This document shows, piece after piece, positions 59,723-64,000 of a DNA stretch of 64,000 bases. The position numbers were made by a program, and so were the translations under genes. The stretch covers positions 186,001-250,000 of the forward strand of contig NZ_JABFDH010000001.1 of NCBI RefSeq assembly GCF_013403975.1, given 5' to 3'. The notes beneath the pieces are model-generated. The model was not told the origin of the DNA and did not search any database. It was given only the letters and a program-made list of their open reading frames with translations. This DNA is from Winogradskyella ursingii. Its GTDB lineage: Bacteria > Bacteroidota > Bacteroidia > Flavobacteriales > Flavobacteriaceae. Within the stretch, counting starts at the first letter, position 1. Every line of letters begins with the position of its first letter.

Positions 59723-62026
59723 ATGTTATATACTATTCTTCAGATTATGGCATTTCAGGCACTATTTTTAATGGTTTACGATTTGTTTTTAAAACGAGAA
59801 ACATTCTTTAATTATAATAGAATCTACTTGCTCATAACTTCAGTGTTGTCTCTGGTTTTGCCTTTCATTAAATTACCGAAACTTCAAAAAATTGCACCTT
59901 CCGAAATGGTGATTCATCTGCCTGAAGTCTTTATTGGAACAAAAATACCAACGGCAGATGAGGTGTTCGTTGCAAAGCAGGTAGGCATTATTTTAGAACA
60001 ACCCGAAACACCATTATGGCAAACTATATTTATAATTGGTCTGGCAGTGGCCACATTTATTTTTGTTTGTAAAATCGCAAAGCTATTTTGGTTGAAGTCC
60101 AAAAATCCAAAGCGTTGGCACGGTAATGTTCTTATTGTTAATCTGATAAAGAGCAGTGCGGCTTTTTCGTTTTTCAATACCATTTTCTTAGGTGAAAGAA
60201 TTTCCGAAACCGAAAGACCTTCTATTTACAAGCATGAATTGGTACACATTAAGGAATACCACACGGTCGATTTACTGTTTTTTGAGATATTGAAAGTCGC
60301 TATGTGGTTTAACCCTCTAATTTATATTTACCAAAGCAGAATAAAAGAGTTGCACGAATACATTGCAGACTCTAAAGCTGTAAAACAAAACGGAAAGTTG
60401 GATTATTATCAGAGTTTACTCAGCCAAGTCTTTGATGTGAACAATGTGTCCTTTACCAATACATTTTTTAAAAAATCATTAATTAAAAAACGAATAGCTA
60501 TGTTACAGAAATCAAAATCCAAACAGCTTAATCTTATAAAATACGCCCTTTTAATCCCTATGGTTTTTGGAATGCTCATTTATACTTCTGCCGAAGTGAG
60601 AGCACAGGAAAAGGCTGAAACTAGAGTTGAAAATAATCAGGAATTAACGGATGAAGAGCTTCAGCAAAAGTACTATGAGGAGATAAAAAGAATGGCTGCA
60701 AATAATGTACCTTTTACTGAGATAGCTAATTATGCAGGAATCAAAGAAAACACATATAAATACATAGTCTCACGTGAAGAGTACCTTAAGATGAATGCTT
60801 ACATGCAGTACATCATGGATCAAGGCATTCAAAGAAAATCTGATAAAGGGATATTAACAGATGCAGATTTAATTATAGCTGAATCTATAACTTCTAAGAA
60901 GCATAAAACTTATAAAGAATTTCGAGCTTGGTTACATACAGATGAGGCAAAGAGAAATTGGGAAAGTATAAACCGTGATGGTATTTTGAGATTGTATGTA
61001 GAAGATGCGGCTAATAAAACGGATGAAGAACAAAAACGGTATGAATCATTAGTAAAACAAATACAGAAAGATAATCAGTTCAATAAACTTATTGTAGCAG
61101 ACCAAACATCCACGATGGTTTTAACTGATTTTACGGATGCAGATTCACCTTCGGAACCACTGATTTCTCCGGCAGTAGAAATTGTTGAAGTTCCATTTTC
61201 TGTTATAGAAGAAGTTCCAACACTACCAGAGTGTCAAGATTTGGAAACTAATGAAGAACGCAAAAAATGCATGAGCCAGTTTGTGTCCAAGCATGTCAAT
61301 AGAAATTTCAATATAGGTTTAGCCGATTCATTAAATTTAAAAGGTCGTCAACGTATTTTTGTGTCATTCAAAATAGATACAAATGGTGACATAGCTAGTG
61401 TCAGAGCTAGAGGGCCACATCCAGAATTGGAAACTGAGGCAAAAAGAGTGATTAAAACGTTGCCGCAATTTATTCCTGGAACACAAAAAGGCAAAGTTGT
61501 AACTGTGCCTTATTCTTTACCAATTGTGTTTCAAATTGATAATGACGACTCCTCAAATGATAAAAAAACCAACGACACATTATCGGAAGAAAAACGCAAG
61601 GAGCTACTCACAAAATATATAGAGCGAAGTATGAGCAATTACAATAAAGATGCTGTTCCATTTTCTACAGTAGATTTGGTGCCAGCATATCAAGATTGTG
61701 AACTCATAACAGATAATGAAGAACGAAAAAAATGCACTAACAGTTCAATTTTCAGCTTTGTCAACAAAAATTTTAATACCAATTTAGCTAAGACTTTAGG
61801 ATTGGGAACAAAAAAACAGCTCATTTTTGTACAATTTAAAATTAATCTTGAAGGTAATGTTACCGACGCAAGTGCTAGAGGAGCGCATCCCGAGTTAGAA
61901 AAGGAAGCGGTGAGAGTTGTCTCGTCAATGCCAAAATTTACTCCAGGATCTCACAATGGCAAAACAGTAAAAGTAAATTATTCATTACCAATTGTTTTTC
62001 AAGTTGCAGCAACTAAAAAAGATTAA
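59723..62026 (+). CDS. M56 family sensor peptidase (BlaR1-like) with two TonB-like C-terminal domains
   Basis: 767 residues: three N-terminal membrane helices (about 3-20, 35-50, 100-118), the cytosolic M56 domain with HELVH (171-175) and the LHEYIAD box (about 210-216), a fourth helix (268-286), then an exported region. Two homologous TonB-like domains follow at about 505-605 (SFKIDTNGDIASVRARGPHPELETEAKRV) and about 650-765 (FKINLEGNVTDASARGAHPELEKEAVRV), each preceded by a paired-cysteine segment (CQDLETNEERKKC, CELITDNEERKKC). It replaces the penicillin-sensing domain of BlaR1, so the signal is unknown. It likely cleaves the BlaI-type repressor. Confidence 0.92.
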   Translation: MLYTILQIMAFQALFLMVYDLFLKRETFFNYNRIYLLITSVLSLVLPFIKLPKLQKIAPSEMVIHLPEVFIGTKIPTADEVFVAKQVGIILEQPETPLWQTIFIIGLAVATFIFVCKIAKLFWLKSKNPKRWHGNVLIVNLIKSSAAFSFFNTIFLGERISETERPSIYKHELVHIKEYHTVDLLFFEILKVAMWFNPLIYIYQSRIKELHEYIADSKAVKQNGKLDYYQSLLSQVFDVNNVSFTNTFFKKSLIKKRIAMLQKSKSKQLNLIKYALLIPMVFGMLIYTSAEVRAQEKAETRVENNQELTDEELQQKYYEEIKRMAANNVPFTEIANYAGIKENTYKYIVSREEYLKMNAYMQYIMDQGIQRKSDKGILTDADLIIAESITSKKHKTYKEFRAWLHTDEAKRNWESINRDGILRLYVEDAANKTDEEQKRYESLVKQIQKDNQFNKLIVADQTSTMVLTDFTDADSPSEPLISPAVEIVEVPFSVIEEVPTLPECQDLETNEERKKCMSQFVSKHVNRNFNIGLADSLNLKGRQRIFVSFKIDTNGDIASVRARGPHPELETEAKRVIKTLPQFIPGTQKGKVVTVPYSLPIVFQIDNDDSSNDKKTNDTLSEEKRKELLTKYIERSMSNYNKDAVPFSTVDLVPAYQDCELITDNEERKKCTNSSIFSFVNKNFNTNLAKTLGLGTKKQLIFVQFKINLEGNVTDASARGAHPELEKEAVRVVSSMPKFTPGSHNGKTVKVNYSLPIVFQVAATKKD

Positions 62027-62038
62027 ATCAATTCTTAA

Positions 62039-63166
62039 ATGAAATTCAACCACCTACTTATTGCGCTCTTTTTTGTATGTGTTGCAACTGCTCAAAATTC
62101 AGATGATGCGAAGCAATTATTTGCCACCGGTAATTACACAAAGGCCATTGAAGCATTCAGTAGTTTAGAAGATAAAGATGAGTTTTACGACAAAATTGCC
62201 AAATCGTATGTCGCCCTTGGTAATTATGACCAAGCGCTCAACAACTACAAAATGGCAATAGCAGCTAATGGCAATGATGACCTTTTAAAATACGAATACG
62301 CAAAACTGCTGTCCCGAACCAAAAATTATGACGAAGCCAGTGAACTATTCAAAAATATTATTAAAAAAGACAGCCTAAATCCCAATTACCATTACGAATT
62401 GGGTTTGGTACTGGAAAAGCAACGAGATTCCACAGCGACAGAAAAATTCATGTCAGCTTTTGGATTGGATTACACCCATCAAAAAGCCATTTTTAAGCTC
62501 GCCAAGCATCATTTAATCAAAAGAGAATTTGAAGTTACCCACGGTTTTGCTGACAAAGGATTGGAAAGTTATCCCAATAATGTAGAATTGATTAGCCTAA
62601 AGGCCCAGGCCTATTATTATCAAGAATATTACACGCATGCTATAGAGTGGTTCAAAAAGCTTTTGGATATGGGCGAGGAATCTGAATTTATACATGAGAA
62701 ATTAAGCTTAAGTTACGCACAGAATTCAGACTATCACGATGCAATAAAACATAGAAAATTGGCTTTAAAATACAATCCTTTAGATGCCAGAGCTATGTAT
62801 GTTATTGGTACTTATTACGAACGTTTAAAGGATTTTGAAAATGCCGAAACTTACATATCAAGTTCGTTAAAACTTCAGGATGTGCCGCTTTCTAACGAAT
62901 ACCGAAGGTTGGGCACAATCTTGAATCGACAAAAAAAGTACGAAGAAGCGATAAAAGCATTTCAAATAGCATTAAAAGAAGATCCAACGGACATGATGAC
63001 CGAGTTTTATTTGGTCAGAACAAAGGATGAATTTTATAAAGATTTGGATACAAAAATTAAACTGTATAAAAACTATATAGAAAAGCATAAAAAAAGTCCT
63101 TTCGTAAGATTTGCAGAACAACGTTTAAAGGAACTCAATCAAGAAAAATTTTTACAAGAAGATTAG
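62039..63166 (+). CDS. Exported TPR protein
   Basis: 375 residues with a signal peptide (MKFNHLLIALFFVCVATAQ) and at least seven tetratricopeptide repeats (for example NYTKAIEAFSSL, NYDQALNNYKMAIAANGND, KYEEAIKAFQIALKEDPTD). It lies 12 bp after the M56 gene and is likely in the same operon. It is a protein-protein scaffold in the periplasm, possibly a partner of the sensor. Confidence 0.9.
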   Translation: MKFNHLLIALFFVCVATAQNSDDAKQLFATGNYTKAIEAFSSLEDKDEFYDKIAKSYVALGNYDQALNNYKMAIAANGNDDLLKYEYAKLLSRTKNYDEASELFKNIIKKDSLNPNYHYELGLVLEKQRDSTATEKFMSAFGLDYTHQKAIFKLAKHHLIKREFEVTHGFADKGLESYPNNVELISLKAQAYYYQEYYTHAIEWFKKLLDMGEESEFIHEKLSLSYAQNSDYHDAIKHRKLALKYNPLDARAMYVIGTYYERLKDFENAETYISSSLKLQDVPLSNEYRRLGTILNRQKKYEEAIKAFQIALKEDPTDMMTEFYLVRTKDEFYKDLDTKIKLYKNYIEKHKKSPFVRFAEQRLKELNQEKFLQED

Positions 63167-63206
63167 AATTTAAAAAAATTGTATTTTCGGTATTATAATG
63201 TTGTTA

Positions 63207-63683
63207 ATGAACCGAATTACACTCATTCTTTTACTATTGTTGTTTACATCATGTAATTATTTTGAAAAGAAAAAAGTCTATTCAGATGAATTGCTTGAAG
63301 AAGAGTTGCAAACCTTTAATTGGAACGAAGTCGATACCTACCCAACTTTTAGCAACTGTGATTCTTTAACCACAAAAATAGATACCAAAACCTGTTTTCA
63401 GAATACATTATTATCTCACGTCAATACTTATTTAGGGTTACAAAACATAGCGGTTTCAAAAGATGTAAATGATACCATTAAGTTGAAACTTATAATTAAT
63501 AAACAAGGTGTTTTAGAAGTTGATTCCATCAATGTGAAACAAGAAACAACTTCTGAAATCCCTAAAATTGATAGCTTGTTGCGAGAAAGTTTTAACGATA
63601 TTCCAAAGATTTATCCAGCAATAAAAAGAGGTCAGCAAGTTACGACTGTATTCGTTTTGCCAGTTATTGTAAAGATTGATTGA
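63207..63683 (+). CDS. Lipoprotein carrying one copy of the BlaR1-associated TonB-like domain
   Basis: 158 residues from the ATG at 63207 (MNRITLILLLLLFTSC), with lipobox cysteine at about 16. The body has the same two-part build as each M56 repeat: a cysteine pair segment (TFSNCDSLTTKIDTKTCFQN) and a beta-rich half (LKLIINKQGVLEVDSIN...VTTVFVLPVIVKID). It is therefore a stand-alone, diverged relative of the domains at the end of the sensor at 59723. It is 40 bp after the TPR gene, so probably the last gene of the operon. Confidence 0.8.
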   Translation: MNRITLILLLLLFTSCNYFEKKKVYSDELLEEELQTFNWNEVDTYPTFSNCDSLTTKIDTKTCFQNTLLSHVNTYLGLQNIAVSKDVNDTIKLKLIINKQGVLEVDSINVKQETTSEIPKIDSLLRESFNDIPKIYPAIKRGQQVTTVFVLPVIVKID

Positions 63684-63708
63684 TTTTTAGTGGCTGAGCC
63701 TTTCGAAG

Positions 63709-64000
63709 TTAAAACCTAATTGCCAACTTCTGCATCAACCTTAAAGTCTCGATATATAACCAAATTAGAGTAGCCAAAAGTCCCCACGTAGCCAACCATT
63801 CTTTCCTTTTGGGTGCTTTATTTTTATAGCGTTCTATATAATCAAAATCCAAAAGTAAAGCAAAAGACGCAGCAATGGCAGCAACAATATTAAATACAAT
63901 GGCAACCCAAGACGTTCCCCATAAATAGGATTTAATCCCGAAAAAACTCAAAATCCAAGAAATTAGATACACTACCATAATACTAGCGCAAACGGTAATG
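63709..64000 (-). CDS. Bax inhibitor-1/YccA family protein, C-terminal part (5' end outside window)
   Basis: The frame is open to the right edge (ITVCASIMVVYLISW reads through 63978), so the ATG at 63978 is internal. The visible 96 residues contain three membrane helices, and the segment FALLLDFDYIERYKNKAPKRKEWLATWGLLATLIWLYIETLRLM is typical of the end of BI-1/YccA proteins, which are inner-membrane channels or chaperones of uncertain role. It is convergent with the lipoprotein gene. Confidence 0.88.
   Translation of the reverse strand, partial: ITVCASIMVVYLISWILSFFGIKSYLWGTSWVAIVFNIVAAIAASFALLLDFDYIERYKNKAPKRKEWLATWGLLATLIWLYIETLRLMQKLAIRF

Noticed and set aside
1-64000. CRISPR array or cas genes
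   Set aside because: No regularly spaced direct repeats with unique spacers and no Cas-like protein were found on either strand.

Overview
The window is Bacteroidota DNA, most likely a marine-type member of the family Flavobacteriaceae. The evidence is low G+C, weak Shine-Dalgarno use, promoters of the TTTG-N19-TAnnTTTG type (a clean example drives the tRNA-Asp gene), and Bacteroidota-specific families: CTnDOT-like integrase, RteC, the TraE-to-TraN conjugation set, a BfmA/BtgA-like mobilization protein, DUF4134/DUF4133-like proteins, and BlaR1-type M56 proteins with TonB-like C-termini.

Layout. (1) Bases 1-4187 are chromosome: the 3' part of dnaE, trxA, a DUF58 protein and tRNA-Asp. (2) Bases 4188-53066 are one integrative and conjugative element (ICE, about 49 kb) inserted in the 3' end of tRNA-Asp. 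It is bounded by a perfect 24-bp direct repeat, and an 18-bp putative integrase arm site lies inside each end. From left to right it holds: integrase and an excisionase-like gene; a DnaD/DnaC-like replication pair; a defence-like island (7.6-15.0 kb); the tra/VirB operon; rteC; a detoxification and RND-efflux cargo under one AraC regulon (24.3-35.4 kb); the coupling protein/relaxase/mobilization genes with an oriT-like region; an orphan DNA methyltransferase; small accessory genes with ssb; a second cargo block (FtsX permease, DUF4932 protein, membrane AraC regulator, FAD oxidoreductase, two AhpD-like proteins, AraC regulator); and a long ParB-like protein. (3) Bases 53067-64000 are chromosome again: the displaced tRNA terminator, a hybrid sensor kinase, a small secreted peptide, a TPR histidine kinase with response regulator, a BlaI/BlaR1-like pair with downstream TPR and lipoprotein genes, and the end of a Bax-inhibitor-1/YccA gene.

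The most interesting part is the four-gene operon at 9925-14986: a metallo-beta-lactamase-fold (MBL) protein ending in Ala-Gly-Arg-Ala-Gly, a single 725-residue protein that fuses E2-like, E1-like and JAB/JAMM deubiquitinase-like domains, a four-helix membrane protein, and a second MBL protein. No separate ubiquitin-like protein is visible. This suggests a ubiquitination-like conflict system in which the first MBL protein might be the conjugated partner, as CD-NTases are in type II CBASS. Divergently next to it is a sigma-factor/unknown/ImmA-IrrE protease operon that may act as its sensor or switch.

A second strong result is a regulon read directly from DNA. Four promoters in the efflux/detox cargo carry a tandem AACCA/GACCA site with a 21-bp period, always 23 bp from the -7 element. 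They precede the two SnoaL/oxidoreductase operons, the outer membrane factor and the adaptor of the RND pump, so an AraC protein encoded in the same block very probably controls all of them.
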